Origin: Elymus sibiricus
Taxonomy: Eukaryota; Streptophyta; Magnoliopsida; Poales; Poaceae
Direction of reading: 5' to 3'
DNA length: 64,000 bases
Assembly: GCA_039707655.1 (NCBI GenBank)
Contig: CM077673.1
Location: 271,506,288 to 271,570,287 of the forward strand
Program-made: the position numbers and the translations under genes
Part shown: positions 23,391 through 34,664 of the stretch, piece by piece
Numbering within the stretch: position 1 is the stretch's first letter
Layout: every line of letters begins with the position of its first letter
Notes under the pieces: generated by a model
Databases searched by the model: none
Told to the model about the DNA's origin: nothing
The model's input: only the letters and a program-made list of their open reading frames with translations

Positions 23391-26300
23391 TGTCACATCC
23401 CAGATTTTATCTGGTATGTTCAAAATATCACAGGGAATTAAAAATTTACAAACAAAAGCCCTTGATCATTTGCTTGTTAGCAAAATTCTTTGAAATTTGT
23501 TTGAATGTTTGATCAGGGGGGGTTAAACCCCTAATGCCACAAGTGGGAACCTAGCTAGCCAATAGTTGGAACCCAAGCCATTCGAAATACATATTGGGCA
23601 AAAGGCTATAAATAATAAGTCCCAAGAATATTGAAGCCAAATTGATTTTCCAAGAAATTTGTCGCATTCAAATTGGGATCAATCCAAATCAGAGGAAATT
23701 ATTTAAGTGGCCTTGCAATAATTTTGGTAGGAAGTGAAATTTCTTAAGTCCAAATAATGACATAGACCCCCTGCCATTTTCTAAAATGAATTTGAGACGA
23801 AGTTGGTTTTGAAACCAAATTCAAATTCAATGGAAATAAAAAAAAGAAAAGGAAATAAACGAAAAGAAAAACCTAAACTACCTAGCCCACCTAACCTAGT
23901 TGACCCAGTCGACCCTGCAGCCCACCCGCGCCTCTCTCTCTCTCTATCCCTCTCTCCCTTTGGCTGACGTGCTGGGCCTGCACGTCAGTTCGTCTCCCAC
24001 CTCCCGCACTCCCCACGTCCCCGCAACCACCCCACGCACGTCGCCCACGTCTCCACCCACGCGCTCCTCGAGCAGACCAACCTCCACGGCCAAGCCCAGT
24101 TAAAAGCCATGTACCCCCTCGTTGTTTTGCCTCAAGCCCCGCACCACGAGCGCTACAAGGCCACTTGGCCTTGAACTCGAACCGCCGCCTCTTCCGTGAT
24201 TTCTCCGGCCAGATTCTGGCAGCCCCATCACCCCCAAGCCTCGATGACAACACCACTCAACTCCCCGCACCTCGATGCACCTCTGTGACATCCTCACGCC
24301 GACCGGAGCTTCCCGGAGTTCCGCCTCCGATGAAGGCCGAGCCTCTCCTCCGCCCCATCGTCGTCTCCGGTGAGCCACGTAAGCCTAACCCGTGAGACCT
24401 TGTCGGATAGATTCGTCATGCTCGAGCGCATCTCCTGAACTATTTTGTTGATCCATAGCAATGCGTGTTGGACCTCCTTTTCTTCACCCGAAGCTTCACC
24501 AGCGCCACTCGTCTCCGGTGAGCCTCCTGTCGTCGCTCCCGTCGTCCTGGGGAATGGCCATGGCCACCAACGGCTCAAGCGCTGGTGAACTCCTAAACCC
24601 TAGCCATTGGATCTCATTTCAACCGTCCAATCTAAGCCGCACGCATTGCACACGTCCACTTATCCGAACTCGTATGGACAATAGGAGACGACCACGTGTC
24701 CACCTTATCCACAAGATTATCCGCAGTAATTTCTATTTAATTCGTTTAATTGGAAATTTTGCAGAAAAGCCCCTAAACTTCGAAACATCACAACTTTTTT
24801 ACGTGTAACTCCAAATTGAGTGATTCTTTTTGCAAAATGATCCTTATGATTTATACTATCACATGGACAAGTCAAATTTGTAATGTGAATAATTTAAAAT
24901 TCAAATTCAAATTCAAATAAGGCATAACTTGCATATGATAAATCCAAATAAATTGATACTTTTTGCAAATAGAACCTAGTGAAATATAATTTCATATTAG
25001 CTATTGTAATATAATTTTTAAATAATTTAAAATTTGAATATAGTTTTAAAAGAAGTCCAATTCGGATAGCAATTAAAACCAATTTGAAATAATAATGCTT
25101 ATTAAATAATTGTTGTTGCAATTCGTTTCAGAAACTAAATAATTGAACTTTAGTAATAATTTCAAATTATTATTTGACAATATGAAATTCAAATGACATT
25201 TTAATAATTTCAAACATGGTTTAGTCATAACTTTGATACCCTAGGTTTAATTTGAATAAGGCTATTTTAATATGGTTTGTTAAATTGAATTAAACCTAGT
25301 AATTGTTTTGGAGTTAATATTTGAATTTAGGGAAAGATGAACTCAAATTAAATTGAGTTCAAACTCAAACTTGTTTGAGAACTATTTGGACCTTAGTAAT
25401 TACCTTGGATTTCTATTTGACTTTAGTAATATTGGATTTATAATTAACTTTAGGGTACAACTTATTTAATAATATACTTTATTAATTGTATTGGATTTGT
25501 ATTTGAATTTAGGGAAAGAATTAATTATGTTGAGTTGAATTATGCCAACTTAGTTAATTGTGAAATAATTCATAATTCAATTTAACTTGGTGAATTCATA
25601 ATTCAATTTAACTTGGTCAAATCAAATTAATTTATAAACTCCATTCAATTTGAATTCAAATAGGATGAATCCTAATTCAATTCCAAATTGGATTGAAAGC
25701 CAGACCAAGTTATTATGTCATACCTTAGTGTATTCAAATTCATAAAGGGTCAACTAGTTTGAAATTTCATTGAAACTTGAACATGACCTTGGCTATCCAA
25801 GATTCATAGACCATGACTCTGTTTTTAAAATTCTTTTCCAGAATCTGACAACCACAACTTGACATCACGTACTTCTTATGTGATGAACCATTGTTGAAAC
25901 TTGCATGTGAACCCTTATGTCACATGTACTCTAATGGACAACCACTATGTTGTTTTCCAAACTCTTATGAGTTGTCCTTGACACATGATCTCACAATACA
26001 ATGACAATGACACCATGCATAACACTTGTTGTATGTTTGATTGAATTGTATGGTTGTTTATGAATGCTCTAAACTTACAATAGATTGTACGGAGAGCAAA
26101 GAGTAATTTGTTAAATATTGTGAAATTGAAGAGACGTCAATACCAGGCAAGTTCTACTTGATCATATCACCCAGTATTTTATTGCATTATAGTTTTGCAA
26201 TGATAGGTGTGTGAGTTCAGAATGTTAAATTCTGTACAACCCCGTAGTTGACAACTTAGGTCCAAACTTACCCTGACCTTGTAACCATCGAGTATGCTTA

Positions 26301-27529
26301 CCTCCTATAACGTGGATTGGGGAACACCAACTATTATTCCACCATACAACCACATGGTTGACTACTTAAATACTACTCTCTCCGTCCCAAAATAACTGTC
26401 TCAACTTTGTACTAGATCTAGTACAAATTTGTACTAAGCTTGAGACACTTATTTTGGGACGGAGGGAGTACTTAATTAATGAATCGATCCGGGTGGTCTG
26501 GCTTTGATTAGGTCATCGAAGTGTAGTCCTTGGTGGGAATGCTACCCAGGTACCAGAGATTATATGATTTCAAAAGTTGAGTAGCTTCCATGTGTGACCA
26601 TGAGACAATATGGACTCTGTTAGGATCAAGTAAGTTGTGGGAATCCTCCTGTGATGGACCAACAGATGTAGGTGTGTGGGTTGGACTGGGTTTGTCTTTT
26701 TAAAGAGGGCAACTACTTCCCAAAAGTCTTTCCTTGATTTACCTGGCTACTTCACACTGAAGTTCAGTAGCAGGAGGGTGTGATCGGGAATCACGGGTAA
26801 AGTATACAAACCTCTGCAAAGAGTATAAAATTGATCATGATTAGTTGTGTCCCCGATTTAGGACAACTTTGAGCAACTCATTTGAGAATTGTTAGCTTGA
26901 TCTCATTCACCTCTTCCATTAAAATTCATGGGTTGAACCAATGGGGAGTTATGGCACTGATCTCAAAGGATTGGGGTTACAAGGGCCTCTGGAGAGAAGC
27001 TTGGGATGACCGGGGTTACCTGGAGTCCACATGCTCAAACCACATTGGAGTTACGACCGGGGTTACCGTAGTAACTCTAGACCACGACCGGGGTTACCGG
27101 AAGTGTCATATTGCTATTAGAGTAGACCGCTACACACTATATAGAGCAAAACTATGTTTTTTGCAAAGAGCCTTGAACCCCATCAGCCAAAGTGCTTGTA
27201 GGTGAACAGGTTTCCACATTGTGGACTTGCCAATACATTCAATGTATTGACCCTACTGGCTGCAACAAATCATGTTGCAGGTTGACCATATCGAAGAGAA
27301 GGTATGAAGTAGGGTTATGACGCTATACTCAACTCTTGCATGTGAGTTGATGGACGCCACAAGACTAGGATATTATCTCCGCTGCATGATTGTATTGTAA
27401 GCTAGCCCATGAGCTAAGCATGTGTGTATTGTAAATCACTGGACCTTTCTGTAAATACAATGATATGTGTTGTATTCTTGGTATTTCATCGTCGACTATG
27501 CATGTCAGCTATCGATCCAGGGAGTGACA
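23391..27529. mobile_element. 4.1-kb element with TGTCAC...GTGACA ends, possible solo LARD LTR
   Basis: Starts TGTCACATCCC and ends GGGAGTGACA (inverted TGTCAC-TCCC ends), and interrupts the GRF-like gene. The inside has a GC-rich block (23880-24660), a very AT-rich block (24830-25760), and three GACCGGGGTTACC motifs near 27007-27105. No RT, integrase or transposase is visible, and no second LTR copy exists. The short TG...CA-type ends and kilobase length fit a solo LTR of a Sukkula/Erika-like large retrotransposon derivative; a large non-autonomous DNA element is the alternative. Flanks ATATC and CAGTA do not form a target duplication. Plus frames at 23900-24395 look compositional. Confidence 0.5.
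26376..26468. mobile_element. Stowaway MITE
   Basis: Ends CTCTCTCCGTCCCAAAATAA and TTATTTTGGGACGGAGGGAG are inverted repeats. TA target duplications lie at 26374-26375 and 26469-26470. Length is 93 bp with a palindromic centre (ACTAGATCTAGT). It is nested inside the 4.1-kb element. Confidence 0.93.
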
Positions 27530-28065
27530 CAGTAAGCACAGAGATTTGGGGCTCTCTCACGGGACCGGGTCGTGGCAATATCTCCAATCATGTACTCTAA
27601 CTTCTTCTTCTCTTGCTTGAACTCATCCCTCTGTAATACCAAATTGTCCCTATCTTCCATGAATTTGTCCCTCTCCTGCTTCATCAGGTCCCTATCTTTC
27701 TCTACCTTGGCCCTCAACACCTGATGAATGTTTGTGGCAAATTTGTCACAAATGTGCTTCTTCTCAAGCTCTTACTTTAGGCCACTCAGAGCAAGCTGTG
27801 TGTTGACTAGTATGGACAATGCTTGCTCCTTGTCAACCACCATATTAGCAAAATCAACCTTATAAAACCTCAGCTCTTTCTCCATCTTTTGCTTCTCTCC
27901 CAGGATCTTAAAGTTTTCTTCAACATTAACTACATTTTGCATCAGCATCCACTTGTTCTCATCTTCATACATGTCCCAGATCCTAGCTAGACTAATCTTC
28001 AATGGGGCAGGCCACTCAGGATCAACCCACTCCACATAGCTGCATTTAGGTCCTACCTAGCAATG

Positions 28066-28505
28066 AAGTTAAAACATAGATAATTCAGTTAAAACTAGGT
28101 GACAATTGTGCTAACTGCAAAAAAATTAACGCTTAACATTGAACAAAATTCAGTTGAATGCAAAAATTCAGTAAACTGAACAAAATTTAGTTGCATGAAA
28201 AAATTCAGTTAACTATTAATACGGAACAAAATTCAGATAACTGCAGATCTAGTTAGCACAACTGCACAAAAGAGCACTATCAATTCTTCAGGTAAGAATT
28301 CTTCTTCAAGAGCAGAAAAAAATATAACACTAGCATCAACACTTAAGTGGAACTACATAGACCACTATCTGAAATAACATGGCAATATTACGCACACTTA
28401 ACTGGCACATATCCAGTTTACATAGAGCACATATCCACTTAAATGGCGCTACCATGCACACTGAAACTATGGTGCTGACTTAATTTTCAGTTAACTCAAA
28501 ATGCA
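28066..28505. repeat. CAGTTAACTG-type repeats in the GRF-like gene intron
   Basis: The intron between the zinc-finger exon and the coiled-coil exon holds repeated AAAATTCAGTTAACT-like units, with AACTGAACAAAATT spacers, mostly between 28080 and 28260 and again near 28490. They are the same family as 22720-23170. Confidence 0.7.
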
Positions 28506-28616
28506 CTAACCTTTTGTGTAGAAGCCAAGAATCTCCTACCACAATCTACCGACTCAAATGCCACAAACTTCTCACAGACGGCTAGGTGTTCACATCTAGC
28601 AGCAAGATCTATAGCA

Positions 28617-28931
28617 TCAATACTTTCGACTCGACTCAGGTTCCGGAGCATGGATGAAGCCGCCGTCTTTCGTGATGGTCATGAATGTGCGGTCGTTGTC
28701 AGCCTGCATTTGTAGCGTTGTTTCTATTTCACTATTGGACGGTTGATAGTTGAGGTAGAACTGCCCCGAGGTACGAAGGACATCTTGATAGATGATGTCC
28801 GCTAACTCCGACTGGATGCGAAAGAATTCTTGTCTGATGTCCTCGTCCTGGATTGCCGACAAGCGTGAGGGCAGTCATATTCGATCTTCTTGGCCTTTTT
28901 GCCTTTGCGACGACTTTCCGTGTCCTTCGCC

Positions 28932-28962
<31 letters not shown>

Positions 28963-30901
28963 TAGGGCGTTTTGCGTGAAGCTCCTCCCTGATGCCCATT
29001 GATTGCAAGTCTGCCCTTGCTGTCGGCCCATCTTTGGTCCTCTCTGGCATGTTGAGCAGGGTACCAAGCAGACTCTCGCACACGTTCTTCGTGATATGCA
29101 TGACATCAAGGCCGTGAGGCACACGGAGGATCTTCCAGTACGGCAAGTCCCAGAAAACAGACCTCGTTTTCCATACCTTCAGCAGCGGCTCTGGCGCCTT
29201 CCGCTTCTTTCCCGGCGGTGGGCACTCTTTCCAATTTTTCAACAGCTCGTCTATTTCCTCGCCGCTCCTCGTACGTGGGGGTCTTCGGGGTTCGGTTTCA
29301 CCATCGAACAGATCCTTGCGTTTTCTCCATGCGTCATCGTCGCGAAGCCACCTTCGATGTCCCATGAACACGGTTTTCGAAGACCCGGGATCTCTATCTA
29401 GCGGGCGATACATTGTGTCATCCATGCACCTGACGCATGCACAAAATCCGTGGACCACCCGCCCCGCGACATATCTGTAACCGAGATAGTCGTGCACCGT
29501 CGTGAGCAGTGCGGCTCTCATAGGGAAATATTCTTTCGCTGCGGCGTCCCACGTATTGGCTGGTGTTTTCCACAGCGTGTCTAGCTCCTCTTTCAGCAGC
29601 CCCAGATACAGATTGATGTCGTTCCCTGGTTGTTTCGGCCCTTCAATTAGCATACTCACGTGAATGTACTTCCTCTTCATGCACATCCAGGGGGGAAGGT
29701 TGTACATCCACACAAACACAGGCCAGGTGCTATGTGTGCTTCTCTGGCTGCCAAACGGATTGATTCCATCGGTGCTCGCGCCCAGCATGATGTTCCTTGG
29801 ATCGTCCCCAAATTCTGGGTGTTCGAAGTTCAACGCTTGCCACTGGCTCGCATCCTTAGGGTGACTCAGCATCTTGTCTTTTTTATTTATCTTCGGATCA
29901 TTTCCGTCATCTTCTCGCTTCTTCTCCTTCCTATCCGCGTGCCAACGCAGGAGCTCTGCTAGCTTAGGGTCCGCGAAATACCGCTGCAGACGAGGAGTGA
30001 TCGGAAAGTACCACACCACTTTTCGAGGAGCTTTCTTCCTCTTCTTGTATCGAGTGACGCCGCACACCGGACATATGGTAGACTCCGCGTGCTCGTCCCG
30101 ATAAATGATGCAATCGTTCATGCACACATGGTATTTCACGTGCGGTAAATCCAGAGGACACATGATTTTCTTCGCCTCCTCGAAACTGGTCGGGCACTTG
30201 TTCCCCTTGGGAAGACATTCGTGCCAGAATGACATGTTCTCGTCGAAGCATGCGTCGGTTATTTTGTGTTTTACCTTCATCTCCAGAGCCATGAGCGTTA
30301 CTTTCAGGTGGGTATCCTCGGGCCTGCATCCTTCATACAATGGAGTAACCGCGTCTATCTCCAGTTGATCCAGCTTGGCTTTCTCTCGAGCGGCAGCTCT
30401 TGCGTTACCCGTCTGCTTGAGAAGCAGCTCTTGAATATGAGGGTACTGCACCCAGCCCATCGATGGTCCATCGCCGTCTGCTCCGGCATCTTCATCTTCA
30501 TGATCATGCCCTTCGTCTTGATCTTCCTCATCATCATGTCCGGCATCTTCTACATGATGACTGTGTCCTGCATCTACTTCGTGATCATGTCCTGGAGATT
30601 CTTCGTCTTCTCGCCGGCCGCCCTCGCCGCTATTGTCTTGCTGCCCTTCCTTATTTCTTGCCCGGCCCCCATGGACGACTTCATAATCATCTTCATCACC
30701 TTGCCACCGATAGCCATCCATGAAACCACGCACGAGAAGGTGGTCCCGCACCTGTCTGGAATCCGGGTCCATAAGGCTCTTCAGCTTGCATCTTCGACAC
30801 GGACATCTTATCTCCGTCTCGTTCTTTTGATGTATCTCGGCCTTCGCGGAGCTCAAAAACCTATTCACGATGCCTTCAGTCATCGTGCGGACCATGGTCG
30901 C
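28617..30901 (-). pseudogene. CACTA transposase TNP2, internally deleted
   Basis: The main frame starts at the exon beginning after a CGCAG acceptor (30902-30904) and ATG 30895. An N-terminal transposase-associated domain (EIRCPCRRCKL, VRDHLLVRGFM) is followed by an acidic His/Asp/Glu-rich stretch. The TNP2 (Transposase_21) core follows with CMNDCIIYRDEH, CPVCGVTRY, STDGINPFG and VFVWMYNLPPW. A run of ten Asp comes from an ATC repeat at 28932-28963. The frame leaves TNP2 homology just after EYDCPHAC (about 28870). A different frame at 28617-28862 then encodes a C-terminal-looking piece (FMTITKDGGFIHAPEPE). The middle and catalytic C-terminal half are therefore missing, probably by deletion with frameshift. 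TNP2 binds element ends and catalyses transposition; this copy should be inactive. Confidence 0.85.
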
Positions 30902-31057
30902 CTGCGGGGTAGAGCAAAACGATATTTTAGAACCAAAAAAAAATTTGGCATGACTTTGCCTAAAAATAGGACAAAAAAGAATGCATAGTGCCAAATTCTC
31001 GCCGAAACGGAAATGAATCAACATTCCAGCAAAATATTGGCAACTATCGCATTTCAA

Positions 31058-31375
31058 ATACCGGTACCTGCAAACACAAACATATGCAACACCACAAACA
31101 TACGTAGATCTAGCTCAATGAGAAAAGTGTAGATCTAGGCCATAAAAAGTGTGTACGTTGGAGGGAGAAAAAAGTAGATCTAGAACATAAAGAAAGCTTT
31201 CCCCTTACTTACCTATCAAAAAAAGGAATTTTAACCACTTAATTTGGGTGAATCTATGGTGCAAATGAGGTGAGGAGGAGGAGGCAGCCGAGACCAAGCT
31301 TGGTAGAGGTGGAGAGAATGAAGTGGGGAAAGTGAGTGTGGTAGGTGTCTGTCAAAAATATCTAGCTGCTCTCAG
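31058..31375 (-). other. 5' region of CACTA transposase gene
   Basis: Non-coding stretch between the transposase gene start and the subterminal repeats. It is AT-rich with AGATCTA motifs repeated (near 31110, 31130, 31170-31180). I see no further gene. Confidence 0.5.
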
Positions 31376-31851
31376 GCTAGTAATGGCGCACCTCCTAAGA
31401 ATGCGCCATTGGTAACCAGGGTTACTAATGGCGCACCTGGTGCGGGTGCGCCATTACTAGTTTTGAAAAAACAAATTTGAAAAAAAAAATTGTTAGTAAT
31501 GGCGCACCGGACTAGTAATGGCGCACCACACCCCGGTGCGCCATTACTAGTTTTGAAAAAAAAAATTGAAAAAAAAATTGTTAGTAGTGGCGCACCGGGG
31601 TATGGTGCGCCATTACTAGTTTTAACTAGTAATGGCGCACCACACCCAGGTGCGCCACTGGTAAGTCTGGGGAGGGGGGTCTGCCCAGGAGAAACTTAGC
31701 AGTGGCGCACCACACACCAGGTGCGCCATTAGTAATATGGACATTAATGGTGCACCCATATCTGGTGCGCCACTGCTATATAGCAGTGGCGCACGACATA
31801 CATGGTGCGCCATTAATGTCCATATTAGCTATAGCCGTTTTTCTAGTAGTG
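31376..31851. repeat. CACTA subterminal repeats and terminal inverted repeat
   Basis: Repeated units TAGTAATGGCGCACC and their inverses GGTGCGCCATTACTA form a series of hairpin-like pairs up to the terminus at 31851 (plus TTTTTCTAGTAGTG). In En/Spm-type elements, subterminal repeats bind the element's regulatory protein. I count more than ten half-units. Confidence 0.88.
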
Positions 31852-33016
31852 CACGCCACCACTATTTAAAATAGCAATGGCGTTCACATTTATACATGTC
31901 AGTACTATTAACTACTAGTAGTGACGTGAGAAAAACTAACCAACGCCACCACTATGTATTGATGGATTTAAAAAAAATAGGTATACAATTTACTCATGCT
32001 TCTAAATATGTATACATTCATCCATATATTCGCATCTACACCTACATGAACATCAACATGTCAATGAGCAGATCTACATGGTATACACAGACTGCCGGAG
32101 AACGAAGGAAGGAAAGGAGCTCACCATGGCAATTTTCTAGCAGATGTCGTGCATAGCCGCCGTCGGAGAGGAGCCGCCAGGGACACCGAAGCCAAGCCGA
32201 CGACGAAGGCGACGCCATGCCTGAAATCCTAGCTGCATGGAGGGGTTGGGCATGAGCACTGGAGGGCGTGTACGGTGGATCTGGCCGTAGGCAAGAACAC
32301 ATCGAGGCAGGCGAGGTCCGCGTCGAGCTGCGTGCCGACCATAGCCGTCAAGGCTCGTCGGAATCGGCCGACCTTGGTGGCTGCAGCGAGGGGTTGTGGG
32401 AGAGATAGAGAACGCTTGCAGGGAGATGGTTGGATGAGATGCTAGGTATGGATAGCTTGGGTGGCTTGCTGTGCGGTAGGGGAGGAGAGAGGGCCGGCTG
32501 ACGGCGAGCTAGGAGAGGAATGTGATGTGAGGAGAGATTGAAGTGGTGGCGGTGATTTTCGGAGTTGGCAACGGAGTGTTCAATCGAGACAGAGAGATGA
32601 GAGAGAACAAGAGAGAGAAAAAAATTATAATTTTATTGGTGGCGTGGATAGAAATTGCATGGATTTTATTATTAGTGGCATGGCACTATTCGGTCACGCC
32701 ACCAGTAACTGGTCAAAAAAAAATTCAAAATTTAAACAGACTGGACTGACTACTGATGGCGTGGCACTATTCACACACGCCACCACTATTTATAGTATCA
32801 ATGACATGGCATATCTTCACACGCCACCAATAACTTGCGCCGGGTCCGACTGTTGGATCTCAAATACTGGTGGCGTGGATTTTAGGCAGCACGCCACCAG
32901 TAATCTATTACTGGTGACGTATCAAGTATCCCAAACACCAGTACTATTGGTGGTGGCGTGTATAGAAAATGAGGCACCACTAATTAGAGTGGTGGCTAGC
33001 CATTTCTCTACTAGTG
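31852..33016. mobile_element. Second CACTA element, partial and non-autonomous
   Basis: The right terminus at 33016 reads CACTAGTAGAGAAATGG on the minus strand. Subterminal repeats at both sides (GGTGGCGTG / CACGCCACC, near 31853-31960 and 32635-33000) differ from those of the first CACTA, so this is another family. The centre (32090-32400) is GC-rich without a supported gene. The left terminus is absent, as expected if the first CACTA inserted here or a deletion joined them. Confidence 0.7.
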
Positions 33017-33076
33017 CTGGTTGGTGACGGAGTCGCCGTCCGACGAGGAGCTGGACAGGTAGTTCCAGGGAACCAT
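33017..33076 (-). pseudogene. Start of an unidentified gene cut by CACTA
   Basis: On the minus strand ATG at 33076 sits in a strong monocot context (GCCGCCATGG) and opens 20 codons (MVPWNYLSSSSSDGD...) that run straight into the CACTA terminus, where CAC TAG stops the frame. The upstream 60 bases are GC-rich and pyrimidine/CCG-rich, like a grass 5' UTR. I do not recognise the protein. It may equally be a gene fragment carried by an older element. Confidence 0.35.
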
Positions 33077-33135
33077 GGCGGCAAGCTGGACGGCGGCGGC
33101 AAGGAAGAGAGCTAAGAGCTAGGAGAGCTGGGAAC

Positions 33136-34139
33136 ATAGAAGGGAATAGGACAAACGGATTCCAAAATTCCTACACAGAAATTAACTCAGGTGGGGTGTA
33201 GTGCGGCTTGATTAAAACAAACGGCAGGGGGAATCTGTGAAAACTCCAGCAGTGACTGGCCCCACTCAGCTGGCGCCACTTGGCTACATCTGAGTGGCTC
33301 GAGACTAAACTTGCATATTTTAAACAAGTTCTAGGACTGATCAGTACATAAGTTATAGTACTAAATCATCATAACTTGTCGCTTAAGTCAGGCACACTGT
33401 CAGGACATGCATGCGTCGTAATGGACCAGACCAGTCCCAGCATGCGACTGTCTATCTAATCCACCTTCAGGGAAGGCGGTCCCCACCCGGCAGCCGTTGT
33501 GTTTCTCGTCGTCGTCCAAGGCATGCATAATGACTCTGTGCGTGACCGTTTCAAACTCGTTTGTCTTTCAAATGAAAAAGAAACCATTTTGTTGCCGTGT
33601 TCATAAATGGCACTGCTTCGTCATATCGGGCCTTTCTGTTCCACCATTTATGCTTGTATACGTACGTGCACCCGATCCAGCCATGTGGCCAATGGCAGGC
33701 ACACATGCATGCAATTGATGTTTTGTCCCTTCGGTTCGGGGCTACTTCAGCTAGCTGAAAGAACAAATTAATGGCTAATTATTTCCAGCTGTTCTCTAAA
33801 CTCCAGTGTATTTAGTTTTTGGATCAAAGGCTCCTCCGTGCATTTTCCTTTAAACAAGTCAAAAGACTTTCCATTTCATTTATTAAAAATAAGGTTCGAA
33901 CATACTTTTTCTGTCCTATAAAATAAGAGTGTTTTTTATACTAAACTAGTGTCAAACATGCTGTTATATTATGGGACGAAAGGAGTAGCTCACAATCGAG
34001 AAAAGGAAAACAAAGAGTTCACTCTTACGGCATCAAATTACACCAATGTCTGGCGTCTGCCAAAACCCACAAACCAACCTCCTCGTTGATAATTCGCATG
34101 ATGACCATGAGATAGGGGCACTTTTGTTGTTGAACACTC
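33136..34139. other. Low-repeat stretch without a supported gene
   Basis: No LTR, transposase or long frame is visible. If the frame at 33017-33076 is a real gene start, the 33136-33900 part would be its promoter side. No clear TATA box was found close to it. The only element seen is the decayed MITE at 33905-33985. Confidence 0.5.
33905..33985. mobile_element. Decayed Stowaway-like MITE
   Basis: CTTTTTCTGTCCTATAAAAT at the left and ATTATGGGACGAAAGGAG at the right are imperfect inverted repeats, flanked by TA at 33903-33904 and 33986-33987. It is 81 bp long. Confidence 0.65.
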
Positions 34140-34664
34140 TTACATTACCCTCATTCCACACCGCCTAAAATATGAGCATCTTCAGAGAGGCAATCCCATG
34201 GTGCCATGGCCTGAGTGAAGGGCGGTGCTATTACACTATTCCCTGATCCTAAGGTCCTCCGTACAGTCACATCAATCAGTCCAAGCCAAGCCTTGGCCTC
34301 GTTCTAAATTTTCATCGTGTACCTGCACTGAAAAAGGAGATGCAACGCCGACTCATGATTTGGATGCAAAGGGCGCAAAGCCCACAATTTGGCCAGCCAC
34401 GACGATGAAATTTGTTAGTTGTCCAAATCCCATCGTCGATCACCAACGAAGAGAAGAATTTGCACTTTGAGGACGTCCAAACCTTCCAAATGGTCTTCAA
34501 CAACGGTGCTTTGAGGTGCTACCTACCACTCCGGGTGGAGAAAATGGTTGAATGGTAAACCTATATGTTGGGAGCATTGCATTGACCAAGGGAATAGGTT
34601 TAGTAATAAGCCAACTTTCAAAAAAAAGGTTGGAGGCGTTGCTATTGCTCATGGCTTGTATTGC
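34140..34664 (-). pseudogene. Reverse-transcriptase zinc-binding (zf-RVT) fragment
   Basis: The minus strand encodes WKVWTSSKCKFFSSLVIDD, then RRGWPNCGLCALC and, after a +1 shift, NHESALHLLFQC. This is the W..W..P.K..FF...C..C and HLL..C pattern of the zf-RVT domain at the end of plant LINE-like ORFs. Several frameshifts and stops are present and there is no RT core nearby. The Copia at 34665 interrupts its upstream side. It is a remnant of a LINE-type gene or of a host gene derived from one. Confidence 0.6.
34660..34664. repeat. Target-site duplication ATTGC, left copy
   Basis: ATTGC directly before the Copia LTR at 34665. The partner lies at 43250-43254. Confidence 0.9.

Larger units (their letters stand above)
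23316..28620 (-). pseudogene. zf-GRF-like gene, truncated and split
   Basis: Minus-strand gene in at least two exons. The upstream exon (28512-28620) encodes RCEHLAVCEKFVAFESVD and CGRRFLASTQK, the Cys/His pattern of plant GRF-type zinc fingers. A donor GTTAGT follows at 28511 and an acceptor TGCTAG at about 28060. The next exon encodes VGPKCSYVEWVDPEWPAP and then a long Lys/Glu/Asp-rich, probably coiled-coil, region down to 27530. There is one in-frame stop (TAA near 27772-27774). The last 25 codons (MFKHNGETKGNIRKL...DEFE, stop 23316-23318) resume at 23390 beyond a 4.1-kb insertion (23391-27529). The 5' end is lost at about 28620 against CACTA sequence. GRF fingers in other proteins bind nucleic acid; the role of this grass group is unknown to me. 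The family call is from motif memory. Confidence 0.65.
28617..31851 (-). mobile_element. CACTA (En/Spm) element, left end lost
   Basis: The right terminus is on the minus strand, CACTACTAGAAAAACGGC at 31851. Subterminal repeats (31376-31830) and a TNP2-type transposase gene follow. The opposite terminus is missing: sequence changes to the GRF-like gene near 28620. A mobile copy would need both ends, so this is a defective remnant. Confidence 0.85.

Noticed and set aside
23900..24578. Overlapping plus and minus frames suggesting a host gene in GC-rich DNA
   Set aside because: No domain, no splice logic and frames on both strands; the block lies within the 4.1-kb element and is explained by GC content.
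30266..30988. 240-codon plus-strand frame with hydrophobic segments
   Set aside because: It is the shadow of the CACTA transposase N-terminal region on the opposite strand.
34030..34140. Continuation of the zf-RVT fragment toward the left
   Set aside because: Only weak resemblance with many stops; not enough to extend the call.
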